From: Picochlorum sp. 'celeri'
Lineage: Eukaryota; Chlorophyta; Trebouxiophyceae
Length of the DNA: 64,000 bases
Reading direction: 5' to 3'
NCBI GenBank assembly: GCA_010909725.1
Contig: JAACMV010000003.1
Location: forward strand, 558,001 to 622,000
Under the pieces are notes generated by a model. It made no database searches and was not told where the DNA came from. It was given only the letters and a program-made list of their open reading frames with translations. Of this stretch, positions 48,918-59,923 are shown piece by piece (the first letter of the stretch is position 1; each line of letters starts with the position of its first letter). Position numbers and translations under genes: made by a program.

Positions 48918-49352
48918 ATGAGTGACCCAGAAGCTGTTGCCAAGGCCTTTACTGATCATTATTACTCGACCTTTGACAACAACAGATCAGGTCTGGCTGG
49001 ATTGTACCAGGATCAGTCCATTCTCACTTTTGAGGGACAGAAATTCCAGGGAACACAGCAAATAACAGAAAAACTCGGTGGATTGCCTTTCCAGTCATGC
49101 CAGCATCGTGTTGTGTCACTGGATGCTCAGCCATCTGTTGGAGGTGGAATTCTCGTTTTTGTCACCGGTCAGCTTTTGGTACGTAAGAGAATGACACAAC
49201 TATATACATGAATAGTTACTCATAGTTATCTTGCTATAATGTAGACTGATGGGGAGTCCAAACCTTTGAATTTTAGCCAGGCTTTTCACTTGATGCCTGT
49301 TGGGTCTAGTTTTGTGGTGACCAATGATTTGTTTAGACTGAATTACGGGTAA
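48918..49352 (+). CDS. NTF2: Nuclear transport factor 2 (NTF2), two exons
   Basis: Exons 48918-49178 and 49245-49352 (66-bp intron, GTACGT...ATGTAG) give 122 residues, the usual size. NTF2 carries RanGDP into the nucleus. Family blocks are [44 protein letters not shown] and, in exon 2, [20 protein letters not shown] and FRLNYG at the C terminus. The stop is 11 bp from the stop of the opposing DIS3 gene, and a TGTAA begins immediately after it. Confidence 0.96.
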
Positions 49353-49357
49353 TGTAA
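49353..49357 (+). terminator. TGTAA poly(A) signal after NTF2
   Basis: TGTAA directly follows the TAA stop; cleavage about 10-20 bp on would fall inside the convergent DIS3 coding region. Confidence 0.45.
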
Positions 49358-49363
49358 TACTAC

Positions 49364-52298
49364 TTACTGAGTCATTTTATCCTCTGGAGATAGTTCATCT
49401 CTGGAAACGAGGCGTAGAACTAGGGATTGTCTTTTTCCGAATCCCTCTTGAATCTGTATTTTGACTGCACAGGGGTCGAATATCTTGTATGCAATTGTTG
49501 CATCCGACTTTTTCTTCAGGCTCTGAGATTCTTCATCCAGGATGAACGATTCATCCTCTTCAAGCATGATGCTGCCTTCGAGACCAAACTTGGGAATGAA
49601 GACAATGATGGCATTGGATTTGACCCGTGTCACCCTAGCATCTGCAATGACCTCTTTGTCCTTGAAGAAGATCAGTGTGTGGAGGTCGACGGACGCTCTT
49701 CCAGCATGCTGTGCATTTCTATGTCGTATGTTCAAATTATCCACAACCTGGTGCATGAAGGTACCATCTCTAAGGCTGTCAGGAAGCGTGTTCAATCCAA
49801 GTGCTGCCATGAGAACTCTGTGAACAATGACATCTGCATACCTTCTGATTGGGGATGTAAAATGCGTGTATATTGGTGCAGCCAGTCCATAGTGATAGTA
49901 TTCTTGTTTTGAGACTTCTGCGGAGCTAAAATATATTGCCTGGGTCATGCACCGGGTTGCCATAATTCGAATGAGTTTGTTGAAATAGGGATCATCCTTG
50001 CGGACAGCTTTATCCAGGGATTCGGCAAGTGCCTGCAGAAAAGATTTAATGTCGAAATCAACATCTACGCGATGATATACTAACGCCAAAACGCACCTTT
50101 GATGTATCGGTATCGATTGAAATCCCCACAGCACTTGCTGCTTTGAGCAGGGGTTCAAATTGCCTGGGAGGTGGCACTGGATGTCGTCTCAATAGCGAAT
50201 TCGATGGGAAACTGGTAAGACACTTTTCCGCAACAGAACAGTTGGCCAAGAGCATCATCTCCTCCACCATTTGATTTGTTTCTCGTAACTGATACATTCC
50301 GACATCCAGAGGGTCCTGCGTCTCAGTGTCAATTTCAAATTTTACCTCTGGTGAAGCAAGTTCAAGGGCTCCCCTGTCCATTCTTTTCTTTCTCAAAATT
50401 TTCGCAATTTTATTCATGATTCTTAGGTTTTTCGTGATCTCATCTTGCATTCGATCGTCATCAATTCGTGCCTGGGCCTCTGCATATGTGAGAGCAGCTC
50501 GACTCTTTATCACACTCTTTGTGAAAGATGTAGATAGGATTTCAGCGTTTTCGGTCATTTCCCATATGACCGAAAACGCTAGTCTCTCAACATTTGCCCT
50601 CAATGAGCATATATCTTCTGTCAATGGCTTTGGAAGCATATCAATTCTCCTCTGAACCAAGTATGTTGTCGTGGCACGTGCTGAAGCCTCAATGTCCATG
50701 GGAGAATCTGGGTGCAAAAAGTGAGTTACGTCCGCAATATGGACACCCAGTTCGATATTTCCGCCAGGTAGTTCTCTAACATGCAGTGCATCATCAATAT
50801 CTTTGCATCCAGGAGGATCAACACTGCAAATGGGTAAATGACGAAAGTCCTTTCTGTTTGGATCTGCAAGGTCACCCTCGACAACCTTCCAAGGCAGAGG
50901 AGGTACGCATGCATGCACCGCTGGGGTAAAGGGCGCGGTATTGATATCATTTTCAATAATTAAGACCTCTGTCTCCACTTCTTTATCACCAATTGTACCC
51001 AACGTCCTCACGTAATGGCCATCAGGATGTGCAGAGTCAGCAGACCAACCATCAATTGCCACAACAAGCCTCTTATCCTGTAACGTCTGAGCTTGCCTTG
51101 TCTGTATTCTAACCATGGGGTACTTTTTCTCAATTGGACAAAATAATACCGAAGTTGTGTGAGAATCTTTATATGGAGGAGCTCCCTCCTTTGGAGGTAA
51201 TAATGAACCGCAGTAGCCTCTGCTTCTCCAATTCCTCTTTATGATCCCGACCACAACACCTGTAGGCTTGATTTTCTCACCAGAAAGAGAGGGATCATCC
51301 TCAGGATCAATCATAGCTACATGGGGTGTTTCTACTCCTGTATCTTCAGCATCTAGAAGGTCATCGGTATCCCTTTCCTTCTCAGGAAGCTTGGAGCATG
51401 GTGCTTTCCACTTGTCCTCTGGAAGCAGCTCGACCGCAACGATATCTCCATCCATGGCACGATTCATATCAAGTTTATTTCGAATCAAAATGTCTTGCCC
51501 TATACTTTGCGAGCCCACCCATCCTTCAAATGGGTTGTATCTGCTCACTCGTAGAGATCCCTGATGCAAAGTACCTGCCTTGATGGCAGCCATGATTTTA
51601 CTTGTCGACTCATGCTCACGGTAAATTCTAATCTTCTTCTTGTTGGAGTCACTTTTCCGAGGAGCTCCATCCCCAGCTACCCCTTGATTGTCTGCATTGC
51701 TAAAATGTGCAATCAAATCCAACAGCCCAGGCACATCATTTTCTCTCATTTTTGCATATTCCATCGAGCTCTTTGCCAAAAGATTCTCATATGTATGACT
51801 CAACTTTTCTCTATTATCTCTATCATCAGATACTAGGACAATCCGCATCGCAGGAATTCTTTTTGCATACCACTCTGCAGTCACCCTTATGGACCGATCA
51901 TTTCTATCATTGGGGCTTTCATGAGGCTGAGCTGTGATGTACGTCTCCCGATGATGTTCATTCGCAAAAACATAGAATCTTTTATCCTTTGATGCAATGA
52001 CTTTCCGCAACCTCTGATACACAGACGAATTCCTGGCCTTTACCTCGTTCAAAACAACACTAGGAACAATCACATCTTGCACATCTGGGTGCTCGACCAG
52101 ATCAATTTGATGCAGAACCACATTCGTATCTAGAATAATGTAACAAGATGCTGATCCTGATAAGACCCGAGACTCCTCTGGGCATTCAGGGTCTAATTCA
52201 GACCCTGAATAAATGTCATCTCTGAGATAGTGCTCCCGAACTACTTTGAGAATTTTCCCTCTCTTTGTCTTCTTTACAAATGACTTCGATTTCAGCAT
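49364..52298 (-). CDS. DIS3: Exosome ribonuclease DIS3/RRP44, two exons
   Basis: Exons 52298-50098 and 50033-49364 (64-bp intron, GTGCGT...CTGCAG) give 956 residues. The protein is the catalytic subunit of the RNA exosome. N-terminal PIN endonuclease: YIILDTNVVLHQID (D57) and LVSDDRDNREK. Then CR3/cold-shock domains (LRVSRYNPFEGWVGSQSIGQ) and the RNB exonuclease with SVDPPGCKDIDDALH (metal-binding aspartates near residue 495), GVHIADVTHFL and the C-terminal S1 domain. The splice junction restores IDTDTSK-ALAESLDKAV and DPYFNKLIRIMATRCMTQA. It belongs to the PIN-containing DIS3 type, not DIS3L2. Confidence 0.95.
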
Positions 52299-52720
52299 GA
52301 TAAATGCTTTATTCTGAATCGTCTAAACTTCAAAGTAGGTGAATGTAGCCAAAGATGGTAAAATTGTTCTGAGTGACACCACATGCATTGATATGTTTGG
52401 CCGCAACTTCACGATCTTCTCAGAGATATCCACACAAATAATCAAGATATAAAAGTTTTATATCGACGTTGGGCTGGAAGCCCACGATTTCCGATGGCTT
52501 TTTGCATTGTCTAGTTCCGTAAAAGAGTATTGAGACAACTGCATTCTGCGTGTCTCATTGACTCAGAAAGCGAGCCATCGAATGATTGGAAAAGAAAACA
52601 ATTTAAATTATTAACACATCAGCCTACCGAATACGGAGAATATGTGGCTCTAGTATCCTCTGGTCGCTTGCTCAAGTGTTTGATTGACCATCTGTGGCAA
52701 TACAAAAGCGATCGACCCAA
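52299..52720. other. Divergent promoter region of DIS3 and MED14
   Basis: The 422 bp between divergent starts contain no convincing coding exon; a weak plus-strand frame at 52530-52763 begins before and overlaps MED14 in another phase and is judged chance. Confidence 0.4.
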
Positions 52721-55700
52721 ATGGATAAGAATCAAGATGCCAGTAGTCGATTTAATAGTTTGAAGCTCGTCAAGCTTCGAGATCTCGTTCATTGCGTTGC
52801 TGAGGAAGCGTATGAGAAGCTGCAACTAAGTCTTCAGGGGTCTGTTCAGGAGAATGGGGAAGGGTTCGTGGTTTCTTTTCACTCCATCATTGGTATATGG
52901 AATCTCAAATGATTTGAATCCTGTTGATGCAGGGGTGGTGATGGGTCCGATACGGAAAAGAATCAGGATGTGTTGCAGGTGTTGCATGAGGCAAAGCAAA
53001 AGTTGATGAGGCTCGATATACTCCTGCAGTGGAGTCATAAAGCTAAAGCTGCTGTACAGTGCAAGAGAGTTCTTGATTCTTGTCAGCAAGATGGAGATGC
53101 GATGGTTGCTACAGCAGACCAGCTTGCCTATCTGCATTCTGAGCTTTTGCATACTCGTGCCCCAATTTTTGAGGTGCCATTATCGTTTCGGATATTGAGG
53201 GATGGCGATTTCCAATTATTGCCAAGCAGAATATGGAAAGAAGTTGGTCTGGAAAGGTATGCACTCTTCTCCCGAAATAAAGGTGATCGGGTTGGGTGGG
53301 AAGACCGTAGAAAGAAGGCATCACTGCAGAGGATGATGTTTTTGTTGAGATCAAAAGTAATGGAGGATATTCAGGGGCATGAGGAATATTTAGAACTGGA
53401 GTTTAATGATGATGAAGCAACTGTACTATTGCGGTCGAAACAGTTACTGTACGAAATAGTCCTTTGCCTAGCACCAGCACCTTCTTCAGAAGTGACAGTT
53501 CGTAAATGGTGCTGCGATGATGTAGATATTGGGCAAAGACAAGATGCCAAGCCAACAGGATGTTGGAGATGGCGGGTATTATCAGCGAGAGTACTACCTC
53601 TTTTGTATAATACGAGCAATGTGTCACCAGGGACTCTTGATCTTATTCGTCAAAGTGTGGAGGACAGGATGTGGGTGGCATCTGATTTGCAAGTGCTGCA
53701 GACTTTGGGACTTGAGCAGCAATCCCGAATGTCATTTCGCTCAAGTACGGAAGAGAAAGAATCTGAAATACCAGATTGGGTGGAGTCACCTATGACGGCT
53801 GCAACCTCAATTATGGGGAGAATCTCCAGCCACATTCTTGTTGGAGTAGTCTTGACTGATTCAGCAAGAGCTTTAGAATCTGGCAGTTGGAAAGGGTTGA
53901 TAAAGGTTGGGAAACCTCTCAGTGGAAACGGTATTCGTATCGAATTGTGGTGTAACTTGCCAACCATCTCGGTGGATATGTATGAGATGAGCAAATCTGA
54001 TGCACCCTTGGATGAGCAATGGAGTGGTGAAGATCGTATGGGTGCCGAACTTGAGGTGAAGCTCATTTCTTCGGAGGTCATAGCAAGCGTGTATCCAAGT
54101 GGAACAGATGCTTGCTATGTTTCGATAGCTGAATTATGTGGTCTGAGAGGGAAGGGAAGCGTTGATTTAAACAGAGTTCTTCTGAGAATAGCAAAGGACC
54201 TTTCTGCAAGAGCACTTGAATGCATTGCTTGTGTACTTAGACGGTTAGTGGGCAGTAATAAAACGATTGCCGACTATTTTGTGGTGTCTTTTATGAATAG
54301 CGAGGGTGTCGAGCCGCCAAGGTTAGATTTGATGTCTTACAATGAACCTATCATGTCACTTAGCATACATTTGAAATCTGGATACCCCATAGTCTTGCCA
54401 GGATTTTCAATTTTGGAGGATGGTCCCGTCACTGCTCATGCACAGAGGCTTATCAACATTGCAAATGATCAATTGAAGCGAAATTTGGAAGGATTTAACG
54501 ATTTGCCGAAGGCATCTGGCCAGCCCATGGCGGCATACTACTGCTCACTTGTTGCCAAGAAGACTTTGCACTTGTGGTCTGAACTCGTCTCTTTCATATC
54601 ATTCAGGCATACTTTGTACCAAAATCCACTTTGTGGCTTGGAAGAATGTTCCAAAGTGCCTGGTGTCCTGGCAGAACCAGATCATTACACGTTCTGCTAT
54701 AAGATCGTGTCCCCAGTGAATATGCTGCAACCTGAATCTCAGAGCATGATCAGAAAGGCCCAGGCCTTTCTAACAGGCTACTTTGTCTTGTACAGCAACC
54801 TAGGTAGCATACGGTTTGAATCCTCGAAACTGTGTATTTATGAGATGGATTCTATGAATTCCTCAATAACGAGAGAAAGAATTGTTGACGAGAATGTCCC
54901 ACGCTGGGATGAGATAGTTTCAGAAGATGTAGAGGAAGACGTTGCAGGGAAAAAGAGGTCCAGAGAAGATGCGATAGTCACGCTCCCCAAAATTCGTCGC
55001 CAACTCTCCTCTAAATCGAAGGTCTACTTCCAGGAGATAAATCGATGGGTTCAAAACAAATTCATGAGGGAATTTATGCTATTCCAGTTTGAAAATTTGA
55101 AGCTTCAGCATGCGTCAACAGAGTCAGACCTTGTTTTCAATATTTCTTTACCCCAGCCTTTATTGGAAGCAATGATGAAGCTAGATTCAGATTCCAACCC
55201 TATCGAAGCAAGGCTGACAGTATCGCAGGACTTCTCATTCTCCATGGATTTGTCAAATAGTCCTCTCACTTCATGGCCAAAGAACATATTTGATTGTGAG
55301 CAACAGTCTTCTGTAGAATTCTTGCCGAGATTATCTCACAGTAATGCAAAATGTAGCATATATGATACGCGGTTTGAGATTCAGTACCCCAACAATGATA
55401 AAATGCAGGGAGTCTGGAATGGAGTTCTGGATATTTATCACATTCTGGAATGTCAGATGTTTGCAAAGAGGCTGATGGCTGTCAAACTTACAAATTCTGG
55501 TGCAATATCGCTTTCTATTGAGAGTGTTAATCTGGATCATATTGAGATGAAACTATTTGGGAAAGGATGGAGAGATTCCTCTCCCAACTTTGAGTGCTGC
55601 GCTAGAATTTCATGGAGTGCCAATGCCACCATTACCAAAGATTGGCCACACGGTGCAGCGTCTTTGGTATGCAATAGCCTCATACATTATTCGAAAGATC

Positions 55701-56173
55701 TTTCATCCAAAGTATCTCGTCATTTGGATGATATGCTCCAGAATGTTATGAAATCAAGCGATGTCACTATGTTGACAAAGTTTATGCACTGCTTTGCCCA
55801 GTACTCTTATCTTGGTCACTTTTTGGAAGATTGTCTTGGTCCACAGAGGGCAGGATCCGTAGCCATGGTTGATCAAGATACACTTCAGTTCTCTGATGAC
55901 ATGGATTGCAGCATTCTATGCAGCTTCACCTTTCACAAGGTCAATCGTCTCAAGTGTACTTTCAGAATTCATGTTGCTGGCTTTACAGAGTTCGCATGCT
56001 CTTCTATTGATGGCCGGGCGCAATGGCTGAACGAGTTGTGGAACATGTGGAGTATGGAGACAGGATGGAAAATTGAACGCCGCGATGGCCACGTAAGTGC
56101 ACCAAATGGAGACCTGGAGAGTCTGTCACATATTCTCTCTGAACTACTGTTTGCTGCTGCTGGACAACGGTAA
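52721..56173 (+). CDS. MED14: Mediator subunit MED14, two exons
   Basis: Exons 52721-52863 and 52933-56173 (69-bp intron, donor GTTCGT, acceptor ATGCAG) give 1127 residues. The first exon (MDKNQDASSRFNSLKLVKLR) and the start of the second (VLHEAKQKLMRLDILLQWSH) match the conserved MED14 N terminus, which links head, middle and tail of Mediator. Next come ATADQLAYLHSELLHTRAPI and FEVPLSFRILRDGDFQLLPS, the family signature. The remaining ~900 residues are divergent, as usual. A nuclear-signal-like KKRSRE lies near residue 680. It converges on the WD40 gene with 62 bp between stops. Confidence 0.88.
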
Positions 56174-56200
56174 ATTTAATTTCATTGAAAAAATAAAAAA

Positions 56201-56205
56201 TGTAA
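56201..56205 (+). terminator. TGTAA poly(A) signal after MED14
   Basis: TGTAA lies 27 bp after the stop codon in the 62-bp gap to the convergent gene. Confidence 0.45.
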
Positions 56206-56235
56206 AACTCATCAAATGCCGATTCATTTCAATTA

Positions 56236-57435
56236 TTAATCTAATGTAAACACTGAAAGAGACCCATCCGAAAATGCACTAGCAAGAACTGGAACACCAG
56301 GCTGAAATGGTTGCCATGCAACAGCACTGCAGAAATGGTTCTGGCTCGAAGCCTCAAAGCGAGACGGTTTCATCCGTACAGGATCATTGCGATTCATCCC
56401 ATAGCAAAATACTTCCGCATTCTCACTGCCGCACGAGATCAAACCGCCCTCTGATCGCACAGAGAGTCCAACAAAGTGTTTGTCATTGTTGTGTCCATGG
56501 AAAACCTTTTCCTTTTCCTCGCGCTCTATGTTCCATGCGATCACAGACGAATCTATAGCAGCTGTAACAAGAGTATTGCGATCCAAGAAACGTGCATACG
56601 AAGCTGGGCGTCTGTGACCCCTGAATACATGTACCGGCCTTGAAGCATTCCGTGTATCATAGAGATACGCATTGCAATCTCCAGAGGAAATGCCAATCAT
56701 ATGACCATTCCAAGGCGATATCTCTACACCAGTAACGGGAATCTTCGCGCTTGGATCCCCAACTCTAATCCGAGTCACAACACGTTTCGAATGATCCCAT
56801 ATTGCTACCGTCCCATCTTCTGATGCAGATGCCATGCACCCTTGCTCCATTCTCGAGTAAGACACGCTCCACACCCGATGACCAGAATGCTCATCACATT
56901 CAAACAAGATATGGCCACTCTCCACATCGATTTCGGTCACAACCCCATCATAATCTCCCACAGATACGAGTCCACGCCGCCCACTATTCCATGCAATACT
57001 GCTCAATTTACTTGCCGACCGATGCACACGAATTGGGCGTGCATCGTTCTCAAACAGTATGGAAGCAGCAGAATATACCCGTACTTGCTTTGAAACTCCA
57101 GCAGATGCTAACAACCACCCCTGCTCTTCAAATTCCAGCCCACATTCTATGTCAGTTGCTGTGGAAGGAGGTGTATGCAACACCTCCTGAAACCCACACC
57201 TTCTCGAGTCCAAAGATCCTCCACTCGCTACATGTCTTGGGAAATTTCCATTGAAACTGTCAGGTACGACTCTGCTGCTATGCCAATCCCACACATCTCC
57301 CCGGGTACTCGTCATCAACCCTTCCCTCTCCTCCTGCCCTGGAGCAGAAGCTTGAATACTCGCCCTCTGGCAATATCCACATTGATTGCTATCACATCCT
57401 TTCTGTAAACAATCATAAGAATCACTAGAGCACAT
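56236..57435 (-). CDS. RUP: RUP/COP1/SPA-type WD40 protein (candidate UVR8 repressor)
   Basis: From the first ATG the protein has 399 residues and consists of one seven-bladed WD40 propeller without RING or coiled coil. It resembles the COP1/SPA/RUP propeller: SVGDYDGVVTEIDVESGHIL, DEHSGHRVWSVSYSR, SASEDGTVAIWD, VHVFRGHRRPASYARFLD, AIDSSVIAWNIE and NDKHFVGLSVRSEGGLISCG. Length, the DVWDWH motif before the propeller, and the lack of other domains fit RUP1/RUP2, which redimerise UVR8 and recruit it away from COP1. It could also be a shortened SPA-like protein. Because UVR8 with its VP tail is encoded 44 kb away, a UV-B role is plausible. Confidence 0.72.
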   Translation of the reverse strand: MCSSDSYDCLQKGCDSNQCGYCQRASIQASAPGQEEREGLMTSTRGDVWDWHSSRVVPDSFNGNFPRHVASGGSLDSRRCGFQEVLHTPPSTATDIECGLEFEEQGWLLASAGVSKQVRVYSAASILFENDARPIRVHRSASKLSSIAWNSGRRGLVSVGDYDGVVTEIDVESGHILFECDEHSGHRVWSVSYSRMEQGCMASASEDGTVAIWDHSKRVVTRIRVGDPSAKIPVTGVEISPWNGHMIGISSGDCNAYLYDTRNASRPVHVFRGHRRPASYARFLDRNTLVTAAIDSSVIAWNIEREEKEKVFHGHNNDKHFVGLSVRSEGGLISCGSENAEVFCYGMNRNDPVRMKPSRFEASSQNHFCSAVAWQPFQPGVPVLASAFSDGSLSVFTLD

Positions 57436-57813
57436 TATGACCACCCAGAAAGCCGTATCTCGTGTGTGGTATATACCAAGCAACGAGTGGCAAAGATGTG
57501 CCTCTCTCCTGACCACTCAACCAGTAGATGGACAATGCTGCTTCAATACTAGCTCTAGACCATACTCACGACCCCTTCAGTTATTTATATATTACAAAGG
57601 TTGATTAATGTGCCATTGCATGTGCATTTTATTGCCTTGAAGCCACACGATGCGTTACCTCCCTCTGTGGTCTTCGACCCGAATCTGTAAATAAAACATT
57701 AAGAACGCCCTGTTCAAATGGACACATCAGATTCCGGGATAACCCGGGATGGTACCAGAGTTCCAATCAGATTTTGATGCATTAATTGATTTTAACAATT
57801 AAAGAATGGTCTC
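57436..57813. other. Divergent promoter region of the WD40 and NRAMP genes
   Basis: No exon recognised. An imperfect GC-rich palindrome (CCGGGATAACCCGGG, about 57735-57749) stands out from the AT-rich surroundings about 70 bp before the NRAMP start and could be a protein-binding site. Confidence 0.35.
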
Positions 57814-57817
57814 ATGA
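57806..57817 (+). promoter_or_regulatory. Three-codon uORF overlapping the NRAMP start
   Basis: ATGGTCTCATGA encodes Met-Val-Ser and its TGA stop (57815-57817) overlaps the NRAMP ATG (57814-57816) as ATGA. If transcribed, NRAMP translation would need leaky scanning or termination-reinitiation. Confidence 0.5.
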
Positions 57818-59691
57818 GTTCGTCAGGGCGCCGTTTGGAAGAGACAACTCGTTGGGTTGAAGAGGAGGCACTGTTCGCAGTCGGGGAAGGAGAAGTGCCT
57901 TCATTTTCATCATCTTCTCAGAATACGAATTTCAATGATGACGAGGAGGGTCCGATCGTGGTGGTTTCTGGTAATTATCTAGATGATGGAAGAAGGGGGA
58001 CGAAACACCAAGAGCCTGGCTTCTTTGGAGTCCAGATGGATTCTGCCAGTTGGAAGGCATTCTTGGTGCATATGGGCCCCGGTTTTCTCATGTGTATAGC
58101 ATATATAGATCCTGGGAATTTAGAAGCTGATCTGCAGACTGGTGTGGGGACAGGATATAGTTTGTTGTGGGTCTTACTATGGTCGACAGTGCTTGGGGGT
58201 GTGTTGCAGTCCCTTGCAGCCAAATTGGGTGTGTCGACGTCGATGCATTTAGCACAGCATTGTCGCACTGTATATCCTCGATATATGCGCTATATACTAT
58301 GGGTTATGGCGGAGTTGGCCATCATCGGGAGCGATATTCAGGAGGTTATTGGCTCATCGTTGGCTCTCATGTTACTGACTGGAGGAGCCATGCCTCTGTG
58401 GCTGGGTGTTGTGATTGGTGCAGTGACAGCATATTTGCTGCTGTTTTTAGAAAAGTTTGGTCTCAAGTGGTTGGAAGGCTTTTTCCAGATGCTGGTTGGG
58501 ATTTTGGGTGTGTGCATGGCAGTGCTATTCTTTGTTGCCAAGGTGCCATATGGACGAGTGCTTCACGGTCTTGCTGTGCCAACATTGAGCATTGAATCAC
58601 TTCCTACTGCAACAGGGCTGTTGGGAGCTATCATTATGCCCCATAATTTATTTTTACATTCTGCTCTGGTCCACGAGAGAGGAATCCCTGTTGAGTATAG
58701 ATCTACAGCAAAGCATTCTCTGTGGTATTACAAATTGGAATCTGCTTTTGCCTTGTTTGTGACTCTAGGCATAAATACAGCCGTAATTTCAGTTTTCTCC
58801 CACGGATTTCACAAGGAAGGTGAGGCAACGGCTGATATTGGGTTGTTTAATGCTGGGCAGTTTCTTGGTGACAAGTATGGGCCTGCCATGGCTCTTGTAT
58901 GGGCCATTGGGTTACTCGCTGCTGGGCAGAGCAGTACCATGACAGGCACATACGCAGGACAATTTGTCATGTCAGGGTTTCTCAATCTCAAAATGGGTCC
59001 CTATAAACGGGCCCTGTTGACTCGTGCGTTCGCTCTCGTGCCAACGTTGCTCGTGGCAGTCATGTGTTCAGGAACATCAACAGGTTTGGATGTCTTGAAT
59101 CAGTGGTTGAATATATTGCAGTCGATTCAGCTTCCGTTTGCAATCATACCTCTCTTGGCGATAACGGCAAATGCGTCCATTGTTGGACTCGGATTTGTGA
59201 ATTCAGCCATGACCAACACTGTTAGCATTGTGACAGCCTCTGTGATTATTGTGATTAATGCAGGAACTGCATACCAGACTGCTTTGACAGTGCTTGCCGG
59301 AAAATCATGGATTTTGCACACGGGTTTCTGGTTAATCGCATTGGTGTATCTCGGCGCTGTCATCTGTCTCACATATTTGTCCTTCCAATCCCTGTGCCAT
59401 CAGAGTGCACAAGATGACGAGGTTGAGGATAGGCCATCTGCCACGGATCCTCTGTTATCTGTCGTGAGAGAAGAAGAAGAGATGCTCGAGGATGATGTTG
59501 TAAAAGCCGCAGGTACCTATGCCCCGCCAGTTGTCCCCCCAGTCAGGTTGCCACAAACCGACGCACAGCAGGTGACCAGTGGTGTAACTACTCCAAGATC
59601 TGTAGCGAGCAGTAGTATGCTTCAGAGCAGTAGATATGGACCCGTGTCTTCACATGCAATAGATGATACCATCGATGAAGCATCTCCATAA
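57814..59691 (+). CDS. NRAMP: NRAMP divalent metal transporter
   Basis: The 625-residue intronless protein has about 12 predicted membrane helices. The metal site is intact: DPGN in TM1 (CIAYIDPGNLEADLQ) and MPHN in TM6 (GAIIMPHNLFLHSALV). GQSSTMTGTYAGQFVMSGF is the NRAMP consensus transport motif. These pumps move Mn2+ and Fe2+ with protons. A ~70-residue acidic N-terminal extension and a ~100-residue Ser/Thr/Pro C-terminal tail are soluble and probably regulatory. It is closer to bacterial MntH/plant NRAMP than to EIN2, which lacks transport. A tiny uORF overlaps the start. Confidence 0.95.
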   Translation: MSSSGRRLEETTRWVEEEALFAVGEGEVPSFSSSSQNTNFNDDEEGPIVVVSGNYLDDGRRGTKHQEPGFFGVQMDSASWKAFLVHMGPGFLMCIAYIDPGNLEADLQTGVGTGYSLLWVLLWSTVLGGVLQSLAAKLGVSTSMHLAQHCRTVYPRYMRYILWVMAELAIIGSDIQEVIGSSLALMLLTGGAMPLWLGVVIGAVTAYLLLFLEKFGLKWLEGFFQMLVGILGVCMAVLFFVAKVPYGRVLHGLAVPTLSIESLPTATGLLGAIIMPHNLFLHSALVHERGIPVEYRSTAKHSLWYYKLESAFALFVTLGINTAVISVFSHGFHKEGEATADIGLFNAGQFLGDKYGPAMALVWAIGLLAAGQSSTMTGTYAGQFVMSGFLNLKMGPYKRALLTRAFALVPTLLVAVMCSGTSTGLDVLNQWLNILQSIQLPFAIIPLLAITANASIVGLGFVNSAMTNTVSIVTASVIIVINAGTAYQTALTVLAGKSWILHTGFWLIALVYLGAVICLTYLSFQSLCHQSAQDDEVEDRPSATDPLLSVVREEEEMLEDDVVKAAGTYAPPVVPPVRLPQTDAQQVTSGVTTPRSVASSSMLQSSRYGPVSSHAIDDTIDEASP

Positions 59692-59923
59692 TGTTGAGGC
59701 ATCTGTCTTCCCAATGAAGACCTTGCAAGATACAAGCAGGATTGGATTCCCTTCAAAGTGCCATTAATTTTTGTGTATTACTATTAAACAGTGCTTCGAG
59801 AATAATGTACGTAGATAATTCCGTGTATATAACCACGTAGTCGTGAGATCATGTTTGCTGTGGCATGACCATGTAACCCAACGTTGAATGTTCCTGTGAA
59901 GGTCTGGATCAAACTGTGAAGAA

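Noticed and set aside
57730..57755. GC-rich palindrome before NRAMP as part of a tRNA gene or transposon end
   Set aside because: No cloverleaf, no A/B boxes, and no matching inverted copy nearby.
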